Shown: positions 35,981 to 48,152 of the stretch, piece by piece | Layout: each line of letters starts with the position of its first letter | How positions within the stretch are numbered: the stretch's first letter is position 1 | Source of the DNA: Algoriphagus aquimarinus | GTDB lineage: Bacteria > Bacteroidota > Bacteroidia > Cytophagales > Cyclobacteriaceae | DNA: 64,000 nt | NCBI RefSeq assembly: GCF_007997215.1 | Contig: NZ_VORW01000005.1 | Span: 207,808 to 271,807, forward strand | Direction: 5' to 3' | The notes under the pieces: generated by a model | Told to the model about the DNA's origin: nothing | The model's input: the letters and a program-made list of their open reading frames with translations, nothing else | The model's database searches: none | Made by a program: the position numbers and the translations under genes

Positions 35981-38900
35981 TTAAGAATTCTCTTCCTCCA
36001 TCATCTTCAGCACAAGTTTTATTTCCGCTGCTACACGTTCGTATAGTTCATTCATATGAGTAGGTTGAAAAGAATTCATATGTTCAACTTCACTGGCCAA
36101 ATCCGTCAGTGAACTCATACCTGCCGAGATAGCTGTACCATATAGCTTGTGTCCTGCTTCATTGATTTTAGTTAATTCTTCTCCCTGTATAACTTCCTTT
36201 AAAGATAAAAGTGAGTTTGCTAATTCAGCTTTCACAATTGTCAGAATATTATTCAAAACCTCTGAATCATTATCTGTGTAGTTTTGCAGCTTAGCTGGAT
36301 TATAATGAATATTTACACCTGAATTTTTTGCTTCCTCTTTCTGGCTCACCTTTAAAGCATGTGTACCCACCCATTTTTTTAAGATCATATCTATGGTCGC
36401 TTCCACCACTGGCTTTACCACAAAATCATCCATGCCTACAGCTATGCATTTCTCACGCTCCCCTTTCACATTGCCAGCAGTAAAGGCAATAATAGGAACA
36501 CGAGTATCCTTTTCTAAAAGCCTTATATTTTTGGTTGCTTCATACCCATTCATCACAGGCATTTGAACATCCATTAAGATAATATCCGGAAAATGCTTTT
36601 GGCAATATTCAAATGCTTCAAGCCCGTTAGCAGCCTCTTTTATAGTTGCTAATGGAGCAATTTTTTTAATGATAGTTTTAGCCAACAGCATATTGACTAG
36701 AGTATCCTCAGCCAAAAGCACTGTAAATTCTTTAATCCTTTCTGCCGGAAAATCAGGATTGTTTACTTCCTTAAATTCATCTGGTTTGTGAAGTCTAGAA
36801 AGTGCCTGATAGAAATCTTGAATCTTAATCGGCTTAATCAAACGATGATGAACACGTAGCTCTTTACAACTTTCTATTATTTTATGATCGTCCGAAGAAC
36901 TATGAAGTAGCATGATAGGCTCCTCACCTCCCCAGGATTTAAAGGATTCTCTAATCTTACGGATAGTCTCAAGTCCATCCATAAAAGGCATGTGGTAATC
37001 CATTAGAATTACGTCAAAAACTTCTCCAGTAGCCAATAGCTGTAGCGCTTCAAAACCATTGAATGCTTCTTTAGACTGAATGTTTTTAAGCAACAACATT
37101 TGCCTTACAATTAGTCTGTTGTTCTCATTATCATCAACTATTAATACATTCTTTATTTTATCTACATCAAACCAATCGATAGCTTCTCCCTTTTCAGTTT
37201 TCAATGTAACATCGAAGTAAAAAGTACTTCCTTTTCCTGGCTTACTTTTCAATTCAAGCTTGCTATCCATTAGTCTAAGAAGGCTATTTGAAATAGTCAA
37301 GCCAAGACCTGTACCGCCATATTTCTTAGTAGTGGAACTGTCTTCCTGTGAAAATGCCTCAAAGATCTTTAATTGTTTCTCAGGCTTAATTCCTATACCA
37401 GTGTCTCGGACTGCAAAGCGAATTTTATAATCGTCTCCATTTGATTCCAGGGTTTTTATTTTTAATTCTATTTCTCCGCTTTCCGTGAATTTGGAAGCAT
37501 TACCCAAGAGGTTCACCAAAATTTGCTTCAAACGAACAGAATCAGCATAAATAAATCTAGGCAAGTCTGTCGCTACGTTTAGGAGCATTTCCAGACCTTT
37601 ATTTTGGATCTGATAGGTTATGATATCAGTAGCCTGTGAACTTATTTCATAGAGATCACATTTATCTATATCCAATTCCAAACGGCCAGCTTCAATTTTT
37701 GAAAAATCAAGTATATCATTTATTATACTCAGGAGGGAATTTGCAGACTGATTAACAATGGAAAGGTATTGATGTTGTGTTTCATTAAGACTTGTCTTCA
37801 AGACAAGGTCTGTAAATCCAATTACACCATTTAGTGGAGTACGGATTTCATGACTCATATTGGCCAAGAATTCTGACTTGGCAACACTGGCTTCTTCTGC
37901 TTGTAGTTTCGCTTTTTTCAACTCCTCTCTCTGTCTTACCAGACTGGTGATGTTTTGGGTGAAAAGCATAATACCACCAATTTCCTTGTTAGGCAGATAC
38001 CAAGGCCTCATTTCCCAAGTAACATACTGGTCTTCAGATAATCCAGGCACTTTTACCAATTCCTCCTCACGTGTCTCTACTGCTCCATTTAAAATACGTC
38101 CGTGTCTCTCTTTGCCTTCTTGGCTAATAGATGGGAACAAAGTATAGTGCGATTCTCCCACTATTTCTCGTCCCTCCAACTGATAATCCTCTATCCAGCG
38201 ATTACTGACAGCGATGTACTTCATATCATTATCCAGCATAGCCACAGCAGCGGGTGCGTGCTGGACAAAAGCAGAAAGGCGACTCTTTTCATAGATGAGT
38301 TCATCTTCCATTTTCCTAATATCTGACATATCAGTAGCAAAACCCAAATAACCAATAGTTACATTATCTATATCCCGGATTGGAGTAACAACCAACGATA
38401 CAGTTTTCCTAGAACCGTCTTTAGACATATAACTCCAGTCCCGCTGCTCCATACCGGCTCTTTCTGCCCTAGCTGTGAAGACTTCTTCTATACCTATATC
38501 TTTCCCAAATTCCTTCTGAAGTTCTGCCAGATGTAATTCAACTTCTTGATGATCGTGAAATATTTCAGGCGTATGCTTGCCTACTATTTCTTCAGCTGTG
38601 TAACCCAACATTTTCTCCGCTCCCGGATTAAACACTGTAATAACACCAGCTACATCCGTAGCAATGATACTAACCTCAGATGAAGCATTAATCACATCAT
38701 CCAAGGTTTTTTTAGTTCTAACTAATTCTAACTGAGATTTTTTAGCTTCATCTATGTCCTGAAAAGTACCAAAGACTCTAGTACATTCTCCATTAATAAA
38801 CTCCGAATGGCCAATTGCACGTACCCAAATCTCATTTCCTAGATTAGTCACCAGCTGCAATTCTAAATCCCAAGGCTTACCTTCATTTATTGCTTCATTT

Positions 38901-40327
38901 ACAGCTTTGATGACCTTATTTCTACTCTCCCCCTCCTTATAGAAATTAATACCAGTAGCAAGATCTGGTTCAAAATCATCAGCTACCTCATGAATCTGTT
39001 TAGTTACCGGAGTCCATGTCATTTTTTGCTTTTCCATATCAAGATTCCATCCACCTACTCTAGCAACCTTACCTGTTTCTTCAAGCAAAAACTTGGTCTG
39101 CTTTAAATCTACCTCCAATCCCATACGCTCAGTCATGTCAATAGCATTACCGATCACATAATAGCTACCATCAACACTGTTTTTCTCACGAACATTATTG
39201 AACATCCAAGTATATATCTGTCCATGTTTATGTTGGGTAATCATCTGTCCACTTAATATACCTTCTGCATCAATGGCTTTCAAATATCCATGGACCGCTG
39301 GTTTACGATATTCTGGAACTATATCAAATAGACTCATCCCTAAGATTTCTTCCTTGGAATAGCCCAGCATAGTAGCTCCAGCATCATTAACAGATAAAAA
39401 CGCACCGTTCATATCATGAGTACACATGAATCCTTGAGAATTCTCAAAAAATGCTCTTAAACGTGCCTCGCTTTGAGCAAGAGCCATTTCTCCTTTACTC
39501 CAATCTGTAATATCTCTGGCTATGGCATATAAATCCCCTGTGATTGGATTGGGGGTAGCTACCCATTCTAATATTTTGTATGAACCATCTTCATGAATAA
39601 ATCGATGAGTAAAGTTGATAGTGGGCTCTCCACTGGCAAGTTTTTCGATCTCCAATTTTGTTTTCTCCAGATCATCAGGATGTACCATTTCAAAGAATGA
39701 TCGACTTAATAAAGTATCAGAGGTCCAGCCTAGAATTCTGGAGAAAGAAGGGTTTACTTTCTTAAAAAAGCCATCTGTTCCAGCGATACAAATCAGATCG
39801 TTGGAGAGATTAAATAACTTCTCTACATTGCTGTAATCAGCAATTAACTTACGCTCTTGGATTATACACTGAGCCTCAAGGGCCAGGAGTTCCAAGGCAG
39901 TTTTACTTTTTTCATCCAGTAAAATAGCATCACTGCTTAGCACATAAAGGCAACCGATTAACTCTCCTTTTTCACTAAGCAAGGAAAGTCCTGCAAAGGC
40001 TTTAATAGCATAATCGGAAAATGCTTTGGAAACTTCCGACGTAAGTGCAAGATTCTCTATATCTGCGCAGGTAATTAGTGCGGTCTTATCTAAGCTATGC
40101 ATCTTAAAAAAGGACCTAAGCTCATTGCTCTCCATACTAAATCCAACTTCAGCTTTAAAACGAAGATCTCTTCCTTCTACTAAAATAAATGCCTTAGAAG
40201 TACCGCTAACCATTGAACTTAGTTCGTAAATTCTATATAGTGAAGCATCCTCTACAGTATCAAGATTTTGATATTTTTGGACTGGCACTTGTGATGAGTT
40301 ACTTCCTCCCTTTACGGACTTATTCAT
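35981..40327 (-). CDS. hybrid sensor histidine kinase (GAF, five PAS, HisKA, HATPase, two REC, Hpt)
   Basis: 1448 residues from the ATG at 40327 (a TTG two codons upstream is less likely). Order: GAF-like 30-160; PAS domains at about 170-280, 290-400, 415-530, 545-675 and 685-800; HisKA with phospho-acceptor His826 in NMSHEIRTP; HATPase with NLLGNASKFT and DTGIGI; receiver 1 with Asp1110 (ILMDYHMP); receiver 2 with Asp1253 (ILMDVQMP); C-terminal Hpt with His1393 (AGHKLYG). There are no transmembrane helices, so it is a cytoplasmic sensor. It has all parts of a phosphorelay in one chain and no adjacent response regulator; the output partner is unknown. The first receiver keeps its acceptor Asp. 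Confidence 0.92.
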   Translation of the reverse strand: MNKSVKGGSNSSQVPVQKYQNLDTVEDASLYRIYELSSMVSGTSKAFILVEGRDLRFKAEVGFSMESNELRSFFKMHSLDKTALITCADIENLALTSEVSKAFSDYAIKAFAGLSLLSEKGELIGCLYVLSSDAILLDEKSKTALELLALEAQCIIQERKLIADYSNVEKLFNLSNDLICIAGTDGFFKKVNPSFSRILGWTSDTLLSRSFFEMVHPDDLEKTKLEIEKLASGEPTINFTHRFIHEDGSYKILEWVATPNPITGDLYAIARDITDWSKGEMALAQSEARLRAFFENSQGFMCTHDMNGAFLSVNDAGATMLGYSKEEILGMSLFDIVPEYRKPAVHGYLKAIDAEGILSGQMITQHKHGQIYTWMFNNVREKNSVDGSYYVIGNAIDMTERMGLEVDLKQTKFLLEETGKVARVGGWNLDMEKQKMTWTPVTKQIHEVADDFEPDLATGINFYKEGESRNKVIKAVNEAINEGKPWDLELQLVTNLGNEIWVRAIGHSEFINGECTRVFGTFQDIDEAKKSQLELVRTKKTLDDVINASSEVSIIATDVAGVITVFNPGAEKMLGYTAEEIVGKHTPEIFHDHQEVELHLAELQKEFGKDIGIEEVFTARAERAGMEQRDWSYMSKDGSRKTVSLVVTPIRDIDNVTIGYLGFATDMSDIRKMEDELIYEKSRLSAFVQHAPAAVAMLDNDMKYIAVSNRWIEDYQLEGREIVGESHYTLFPSISQEGKERHGRILNGAVETREEELVKVPGLSEDQYVTWEMRPWYLPNKEIGGIMLFTQNITSLVRQREELKKAKLQAEEASVAKSEFLANMSHEIRTPLNGVIGFTDLVLKTSLNETQHQYLSIVNQSANSLLSIINDILDFSKIEAGRLELDIDKCDLYEISSQATDIITYQIQNKGLEMLLNVATDLPRFIYADSVRLKQILVNLLGNASKFTESGEIELKIKTLESNGDDYKIRFAVRDTGIGIKPEKQLKIFEAFSQEDSSTTKKYGGTGLGLTISNSLLRLMDSKLELKSKPGKGSTFYFDVTLKTEKGEAIDWFDVDKIKNVLIVDDNENNRLIVRQMLLLKNIQSKEAFNGFEALQLLATGEVFDVILMDYHMPFMDGLETIRKIRESFKSWGGEEPIMLLHSSSDDHKIIESCKELRVHHRLIKPIKIQDFYQALSRLHKPDEFKEVNNPDFPAERIKEFTVLLAEDTLVNMLLAKTIIKKIAPLATIKEAANGLEAFEYCQKHFPDIILMDVQMPVMNGYEATKNIRLLEKDTRVPIIAFTAGNVKGEREKCIAVGMDDFVVKPVVEATIDMILKKWVGTHALKVSQKEEAKNSGVNIHYNPAKLQNYTDNDSEVLNNILTIVKAELANSLLSLKEVIQGEELTKINEAGHKLYGTAISAGMSSLTDLASEVEHMNSFQPTHMNELYERVAAEIKLVLKMMEEENS

Positions 40328-40620
40328 ATCCAAACTTAAAATTTTTCAATTTTTATTTAATGATCTAATGGAAATTGATAATAATTCGCCCTCAAATTAT
40401 GACTCTTTGGTAAGAAATAAAAAAGCTTAGATCCTCTTGGAACATCATTTTAAGCCAACAAGCGAACTCTTTTTCGTAGTAAAAAAACCCAACACACCTA
40501 TTTAATGTTCTTCAAATAAAAGAATACGCTTTTCAACAAAAATTTTATATATAATTTAAATATGCTTTTTATTTAAATTATTCCTCTTCTTAGCCTTCTT
40601 TCATCAGTATCCAAAAATAA
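40328..40620. other. AT-rich intergenic region upstream of the sensor kinase
   Basis: About 290 bases with many A and T runs and no credible ORF. It must hold the kinase promoter, but no box stands out. The galE terminator follows. Confidence 0.45.
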
Positions 40621-40663
40621 AAAAAGTTCTCTTACGGTATGTTTACCATAAAGAGAACTTTTT
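40621..40663 (-). terminator. intrinsic terminator of galE
   Basis: A 13-bp stem, aaaaagttctctt/aagagaacttttt, with an inner ggta/tacc pair in the loop. On the minus strand it ends in a run of seven Ts. It separates galE from the kinase gene. Confidence 0.85.
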
Positions 40664-40700
40664 AACTAATACCAGAGATTAGTTGTGTAGTAAAATCGTG

Positions 40701-41708
40701 TTACAATGTTTTCTGCCAATTCCAGCTATCTCTCAATGAGTCTTCTAAGGAATAACTAGGATGCCAATGAAGTATGGAATTAATTTTAGTTGTATCGGCC
40801 CAGATTTTCACAACATCACCTGGTCTTCTAGCTCCGATTTCGAAATTTACTTTTATGCGATTGACTTTTTCAAATGTTCTAATGACTTCCAATACAGTAT
40901 TTCCATTCCCAGTCCCCACATTAAACACATCGTAAAAATCATCCTGCTGCTCTTTCAAATAATCCAAAGCCTTAACATGAGCATCTGCCAAGTCCATCAC
41001 ATGAATGAAATCACGGACACATGAACCATCAATTGTATCGTAATCATCTCCAAAGATTGTAAGCTTCTCTCGAATTCCAGCTGCAGTTTGAGTCACAAAA
41101 GGAACCAAATTAGCTGGAGTACCGATTGGTAGCTCCCCTATCTTCCCACTTGGATGTGCTCCTACGGGATTAAAATAACGCAAGGAAACCACACGGATTC
41201 CAGCTTGGCTTTTTACAAAATCCACCAAAATATCCTCACAAATTTTCTTTGTGTTGCCATACGGACTCTCCGCATCTTGTCTAGGTGTAGCCTCTGTGAC
41301 GGGTAACTGGTCAGGCTGACCATACACAGTACATGAGGATGAAAAAACCAAATCTTTAATTTGCTTAGCTTTCATGAAATCAAGTAGAGCTAGCAAAGAC
41401 CCTATGTTGTTCTGATAATATTTCAATGGCTGCTTAGTGCTTTCTCCCACAGCTTTGAACGCTGCAAAATGTATCACACCGGCTATTTCATACTCAGTAG
41501 CAATTTGATCCAAAAGACTACGATCACTACAATCTCCTTTAAAAAAAGTAAGTCTTTTACCAATAATATCTTCTAATCTGTCAAGTACTTTTTCATCAGA
41601 ATTAGAAAGGTCGTCAATGATTATCGGATTGTATCCCGCTTCGAAGAGTTGAACTGCTGTGTGAGATCCTATATAACCTGCTCCACCAGTGATTAAAATA
41701 TTTTTCAT
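40701..41708 (-). CDS. galE: UDP-glucose 4-epimerase
   Basis: Interconverts UDP-glucose and UDP-galactose (or the GlcNAc forms) for polysaccharide synthesis. 335 residues, extended SDR fold. The NAD site GGAGYIGSH is at 6-14; the catalytic residues are in SSSCTVYG and SPYGNTKK (Tyr-x3-Lys); the C-terminus has RRPGDVVKIWADTTK. Monocistronic with its own promoter-like box and terminator. It lies 9 kb inside the polysaccharide locus edge, so it may supply sugar nucleotides to it, but it is not part of that operon. Confidence 0.95.
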   Translation of the reverse strand: MKNILITGGAGYIGSHTAVQLFEAGYNPIIIDDLSNSDEKVLDRLEDIIGKRLTFFKGDCSDRSLLDQIATEYEIAGVIHFAAFKAVGESTKQPLKYYQNNIGSLLALLDFMKAKQIKDLVFSSSCTVYGQPDQLPVTEATPRQDAESPYGNTKKICEDILVDFVKSQAGIRVVSLRYFNPVGAHPSGKIGELPIGTPANLVPFVTQTAAGIREKLTIFGDDYDTIDGSCVRDFIHVMDLADAHVKALDYLKEQQDDFYDVFNVGTGNGNTVLEVIRTFEKVNRIKVNFEIGARRPGDVVKIWADTTKINSILHWHPSYSLEDSLRDSWNWQKTL

Positions 41709-41730
41709 CTATTGTAAAAGTTTGCTAAGA

Positions 41731-41738
41731 CAAAACTA
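41731..41738 (-). promoter_or_regulatory. candidate -7 box for galE
   Basis: TAGTTTTG on the minus strand, a TAnnTTTG match, 23 bases before ATG 41708. Confidence 0.4.
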
Positions 41739-41866
41739 TCCAATTGGATGGATAATAGATTTATTTTGGAAGAAGAGTTAATGAAAAATTGAAGACTTAG
41801 TAACCTGTGAAAAGTTAATTGACAATGAATCTACCATTCATAAAGTTGACTCATTTCCTTAATTGG

Positions 41867-44800
41867 CTACATAATTAACGTAAAATTTCCCCGCTTTTCG
41901 ACAGTCTGCATTTCCCCATCAAGCGGAAAACTATACTGCATCAAGAAAGTATAGCTTCCTGGAGTAGCATTTCTCCCATTAACCAAGCCATCCCATCCTT
42001 CAGAACCAGAGTAAATCAACTGTCCCCATCTATTATAGATCCAGATATTAAAGTTGATTTCACAATTGGAAACAGCCTGAAAAACTCCCCCGTCTCTCTG
42101 TGGATAGTAGCCTGAGGGCATTCTTACATCCGGTGCCTTTTCAGTTACTAATCCAGTTCCTAAACTCACACAGCCAGAAGCGTCCAAAACCGATATAGTA
42201 TATGTTCCTTTTGATAGTCCAGTCAGGGAATTCTGACTAACATTCTGTTCTTCCCAATAATAGATAAAAGGGGCCTTGCCTCCTGCAGGAAATGCAAACA
42301 ACTCACCATTACTACCACCAGGACATGCTGGCTTGGTCAATCTCACATCGACTTCCAATGCAGCTGGCGAAGTAATTTCAAAAATTAGTGGAACGGAACA
42401 TCCTGCATCATCATAAACCATAAGTTCGTAAGAACCCTGAGATACGTCCGTCAGATTCAACTGACCCGAAAACACTTTCTCTCCGTCCAAGTCTAATTTA
42501 TATGGACCAGTTCCGCCCTTCACCGTCAAATTCAGTACTCCATCCTTTTTACCATAGCAACTCACTCCAGCTACAGCTATTGAAGCAATCTCTAATACTT
42601 GCGGCTCGGTGATTTCTAAGTTTTCTATAATTCTCTCACATCCAATATTATCAATCACGGTAACAGAATAGCTCCCAATTGGTAGATTTCCTGCAGTTGC
42701 TGAATTCAACTCAGGATCATGAGACCAAGTAAAAACAAAAGGCGCAACGCCTCCTTGGACATCTAAGATTATTTGTCCGCTGGCCTCGCCAAAACATTTG
42801 ACATTTTCAATAGTCTCTAATTTAACCACAAAGTCTTCTGCCACCGATATCTGCAATTCTTCAGAAGTTCCCGCACAGGATTGGTCTACAAGACTATATG
42901 TCATATAGCTAACTGTACCAGTAGTGCCTGCTGTATCCCAAATGACTTCAACCGTAGGTTGGTTTTCTCCGGAGATAATTTTTCCGCCGCTCACCATCCA
43001 CTCGTAGCCCCGTCCTACCGAAGGATTAGGGGCAGTATAAAAATGTGATATCAGAGGATCAAAGCAGATAGTTATATTTCCAACCGGTTTAGCAGCATCC
43101 AGTTTTGAATTGATAACAACTTCAAGAGAAATAGGCGTGACTAAGCAACCGTTTGTACTAAGTGGTGTGGCAATAATTTTAGCATTTGGGTTCGGCGGAC
43201 CCCAATTAACCAAAACTGAATCACCATAATCTTGTACTATAACGCCTCCTTCAACTTCAAAGCTTACAGACTTAATATGCTCTTTTCCTTCAATTTTATA
43301 AATCAATTCTTCTACATCAGGACAAACCGACTGCTCTCCTACTAGGGTTGCTTTAGATTCTAATACTTCTACTGTAAACGTTTCTTCTTCCTGCTGATCG
43401 CATGTGTTTTGGCTGATGGAGGCTGTAACAGAAACTTCATATTTACCCGGCTTGGTAAATGTATGAGTTACTTCTTGTCCCTCTTGAATATCAGAATCAT
43501 CTCCAAAATCCCAAACGAAGTAGGTAAACTTTTCATTTTCTGAAGTTATAGACCAAGTTCCCTCTTCATTGAGGCAAGCTGTGAGATCTCCAACCACTTC
43601 AAAATCATAGTCAACTTTAACTTCAAAATTCAAATTATCCAAGGCAGCACCCACAGCATATCCATAGGATTCCAAATATCCAAATCCATAAACGTAGGCT
43701 ATAAAACCTTCTGGGTTTGTCAACTGGTGTACTCCTTGAGATACACTTATTCGGGCAAAATAAAAGGAGGAATTTCCGGGAACCTGAGAAAAGGAAGCTC
43801 CTATATTCTTACCATCTAACACAGTATTTGACTGAGATCCAGCAGGAACAATAATATTCACATAATTGACCACTATGGACTGTAATGAAAGAGCCGAAAA
43901 CTTCACATCTTTCAGCAATTGTTCATTTGGACTGTAGGTAATCATAAATGGGTCACCTTGCCCAAAATTAGGGTCGCTGGCATTATTGCATTCTTGACTT
44001 TTAGAAAAAACAGTAACAGAAGATGGCTTTGAAGTTGTGATTGAGACTGTTTCATCTGCTTTTAAATCAAGATTTAAAAAATCACCTGCATCGATCGTAC
44101 CTCTACTAATTCCGTTTACAACTACTTCAGTGTTCTCTTCAGCTGCCAGCACTTTTACCAACTCCCCCGATGACCGTCCTTCCAAAGCCACATGGATAAA
44201 TGATTTTCCCCAGGTAGTTACGGGATAAGCTTGCTGAAAAAGATTGTCATTTGCTGCACCACAGTTTCCTACCGAAGTCCATTTATTCCCTCCGAAAACA
44301 GCAATTTTCTTACATGAATTTGCATCATCCCCGATCACTCTCACTCTTGACCCTGTGAGATCATACTTTTCTTTTATCTGATAGCTTTGAGCACGATCCA
44401 ATTTAATTATGATAGGTGTTGACCCATTACTTTTGGATATTTCTACCTGAGTATCATTCTCTGTTGCGATCACCAAAAGACTGCTTTCATCATCAACATT
44501 CCCGTCGTATTCCACTGGATATGTGAGCCTCTCATAATGAGAAGTGACGTAGTAGTCTTTTCCGAGTGCTCCCAAGGGCAGGATGACTGTTCCATCAGCA
44601 CTCCTAACTCTTTCATTAAAAGCATATACAGACAAATCACCCGTAGAGCTTATAAAAACTCCCTTTTTTTCAACTATTCCTGAGGACCTATGATGTAGAT
44701 CCACATCACGCGAATCCACGACCAGATTATATCTCTCGCCTTTTTTTAACGACTGGCTAATCGACTGTCCAAGATATTCAATAGTAAAAATAGCATCTTC

Positions 44801-44971
44801 AACGGCTGCTATTTCTAAGACCGCCCTGTCTGGAGCTCCTGGGAGAATTCTGTTATTGTCCATATATCCCAACCAAAATTCCTTTCCAATAGTAGATACT
44901 TGGCCATAGGTAGCCAATGCAAAAATTTGCAGGCACAACAGTAAAATACCAAGCCGGTAAAATCTAATCAT
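41867..44971 (-). CDS. giant surface protein: IgGFc-binding-like, PKD, SprB repeats, T9SS type B sorting domain
   Basis: 1034 residues. Signal peptide 1 to about 23 (ATYGQ). Residues about 25-440 resemble the IgGFc-binding N-terminal domain (EFWLGYMDNN, then VILPLGALGKDYYVTS). A PKD domain follows at about 465-535 (YFVWDFGDDSD), further PKD-like modules, then three SprB-type repeats at about 720-950 (for example KCFGEASGQIILDVQGG). The last 85 residues form a gliding-motility-associated C-terminal domain (NIWIYNRWGQLIYSGS, then GWDGL, GSYTFLMQYSF). That domain directs export by the type IX secretion system and surface attachment. A PorP/SprF partner, often adjacent to type B substrates, is absent. 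Confidence 0.87.
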   Translation of the reverse strand: MIRFYRLGILLLCLQIFALATYGQVSTIGKEFWLGYMDNNRILPGAPDRAVLEIAAVEDAIFTIEYLGQSISQSLKKGERYNLVVDSRDVDLHHRSSGIVEKKGVFISSTGDLSVYAFNERVRSADGTVILPLGALGKDYYVTSHYERLTYPVEYDGNVDDESSLLVIATENDTQVEISKSNGSTPIIIKLDRAQSYQIKEKYDLTGSRVRVIGDDANSCKKIAVFGGNKWTSVGNCGAANDNLFQQAYPVTTWGKSFIHVALEGRSSGELVKVLAAEENTEVVVNGISRGTIDAGDFLNLDLKADETVSITTSKPSSVTVFSKSQECNNASDPNFGQGDPFMITYSPNEQLLKDVKFSALSLQSIVVNYVNIIVPAGSQSNTVLDGKNIGASFSQVPGNSSFYFARISVSQGVHQLTNPEGFIAYVYGFGYLESYGYAVGAALDNLNFEVKVDYDFEVVGDLTACLNEEGTWSITSENEKFTYFVWDFGDDSDIQEGQEVTHTFTKPGKYEVSVTASISQNTCDQQEEETFTVEVLESKATLVGEQSVCPDVEELIYKIEGKEHIKSVSFEVEGGVIVQDYGDSVLVNWGPPNPNAKIIATPLSTNGCLVTPISLEVVINSKLDAAKPVGNITICFDPLISHFYTAPNPSVGRGYEWMVSGGKIISGENQPTVEVIWDTAGTTGTVSYMTYSLVDQSCAGTSEELQISVAEDFVVKLETIENVKCFGEASGQIILDVQGGVAPFVFTWSHDPELNSATAGNLPIGSYSVTVIDNIGCERIIENLEITEPQVLEIASIAVAGVSCYGKKDGVLNLTVKGGTGPYKLDLDGEKVFSGQLNLTDVSQGSYELMVYDDAGCSVPLIFEITSPAALEVDVRLTKPACPGGSNGELFAFPAGGKAPFIYYWEEQNVSQNSLTGLSKGTYTISVLDASGCVSLGTGLVTEKAPDVRMPSGYYPQRDGGVFQAVSNCEINFNIWIYNRWGQLIYSGSEGWDGLVNGRNATPGSYTFLMQYSFPLDGEMQTVEKRGNFTLIM

Positions 44972-45081
44972 TCAGAACTTTGAAACTCATTAACACCTCA
45001 ATATAGCTAACTGATAAAAATAAAACCCTCCATCCAGTATAAACAATGATTCTATCACTCCAAAAGCTGGACAATCCCTAA

Positions 45082-46758
<1,677 letters not shown>

Positions 46759-46848
46759 TAGATCGTTGCTATAAACAGCAATAATCACCTATCTACCGAT
46801 CACAATTCCAATTGGAGCCTAGGCTTCAAAATTCATAAAGGGATCGAA

Positions 46849-46856
46849 TAACTTTG
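46849..46856 (+). promoter_or_regulatory. candidate -7 box for rlmI
   Basis: TAACTTTG, an exact TAnnTTTG match, giving a leader of about 40 bases before ATG 46906. Confidence 0.45.
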
Positions 46857-46905
46857 TTTTGACAGGTCGTTCGCTCCCTTTGCTTTTACTTAACTTAAAA
46901 TACTC

Positions 46906-48087
46906 ATGAACTATCCTAAAATCATACTCAAACACGGCAAAGAAATCTCTCTAAAAAGAAGACATCATTGGGTATTCTCCGGAGCTATTTTCCAAAAAGA
47001 CGCCGATCTTGAAAATGGTCAATTGGTTACCGTTGTCTCCTCGAAGGATGAGTTTTTGGGGATAGGGCATTTTGCCGAAGGCTCAATTATGGTTCGAATT
47101 ATTTCCTTCGAAGAGCGGGAAATAGATCAATCCTTCTGGAATGAGAAAATTGCTTCAGCTCTTTCTTTGAGAAAAAGCCTAGGACTTGCAGATAATGAAG
47201 CGACGAATGTATACAGATTGGTACACGGCGAAGGAGATTTACTACCGGGATTAATAGTGGATTTTTACAATGGCACTGCAGTCATTCAAGCGCATCAAAT
47301 TGGGATGCATGCTCATCTAAATGAAATCGCACAAGCTATCAAGACGGCTTATGGAGATCAAATCTCAGGAGTTTATGATAAAAGCGCTGAAACGTTACCA
47401 AAGAATCTAGGTGTCATTTCCAATGAATGGGTGCTCGGCGAGCCGAAAACTGACTTGGTTAAGGAGTATGGGGCGACCTATAAAATTGATTGGGAAAAAG
47501 GTCAGAAAACAGGTTTTTTCATCGATCAACGCGAAAACAGAAAACTACTGGCAGATTATTCCCACGGTAAAAAGGTTCTAAACACTTTTTGCTACTCAGG
47601 AGGATTTTCTGTCTTGGCCCTACAAGAGGGAGCAGCAGAAGTACATTCTGTAGATATTTCTTCAAAAGCCATAGAGCTCACGGAGGAAAACATTCAGCTC
47701 AATCCAGAAATCAAAGGAAAGCACGAATCGAAAGTAGCCGATGTGGTTAAATACATTCGCGAAATTGGTGATGATTACGATGTGATCGTGCTAGACCCAC
47801 CTGCTTTTGCGAAGAATCTAAAAGCTAGACATAATGCTGTACAGGCGTACAAACGATTGAATGCTGAAGCATTAAAGAAAATCAAATCCGGTGGAATTCT
47901 ATTTACTTTCTCCTGTAGTCAGGTGGTGGACAAAGCACTTTTCCGAAATACTGTCACCGCCGCCGCTTTAGAATGTGGTAGAAAAGTGAAAATCCTTCAT
48001 CAAGTAACGCAGCCAGCTGATCATCCGATCAACATTTTCCATCCTGAAACTGAATATCTGAAAGGCTTGGTTCTATTTGTAGAGTAA
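46906..48087 (+). CDS. rlmI: 23S rRNA (cytosine-C5) methyltransferase, RlmI family
   Basis: 393 residues. The N-terminal PUA domain (KRRHHWVFSGAI at about 18-29) binds RNA; a central EEHUD-like segment contains VYRLVHGEGDLLPGLIVD; the C-terminal methyltransferase has VLNTFCYSGGFSVLA, VDISSKAIELTEENI and VIVLDPPAFAK, with FSCSQ holding the catalytic cysteine. The length fits E. coli RlmI (about 396). Stands alone behind a promoter-like box, with a small membrane protein gene 65 bases downstream. Confidence 0.92.
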   Translation: MNYPKIILKHGKEISLKRRHHWVFSGAIFQKDADLENGQLVTVVSSKDEFLGIGHFAEGSIMVRIISFEEREIDQSFWNEKIASALSLRKSLGLADNEATNVYRLVHGEGDLLPGLIVDFYNGTAVIQAHQIGMHAHLNEIAQAIKTAYGDQISGVYDKSAETLPKNLGVISNEWVLGEPKTDLVKEYGATYKIDWEKGQKTGFFIDQRENRKLLADYSHGKKVLNTFCYSGGFSVLALQEGAAEVHSVDISSKAIELTEENIQLNPEIKGKHESKVADVVKYIREIGDDYDVIVLDPPAFAKNLKARHNAVQAYKRLNAEALKKIKSGGILFTFSCSQVVDKALFRNTVTAAALECGRKVKILHQVTQPADHPINIFHPETEYLKGLVLFVE

Positions 48088-48152
48088 AATCAGAGTTTAT
48101 AGTTAAGAGTTAAAGACTTTTGCCCTATTTTCGTTAACTAATAAATAACAAC

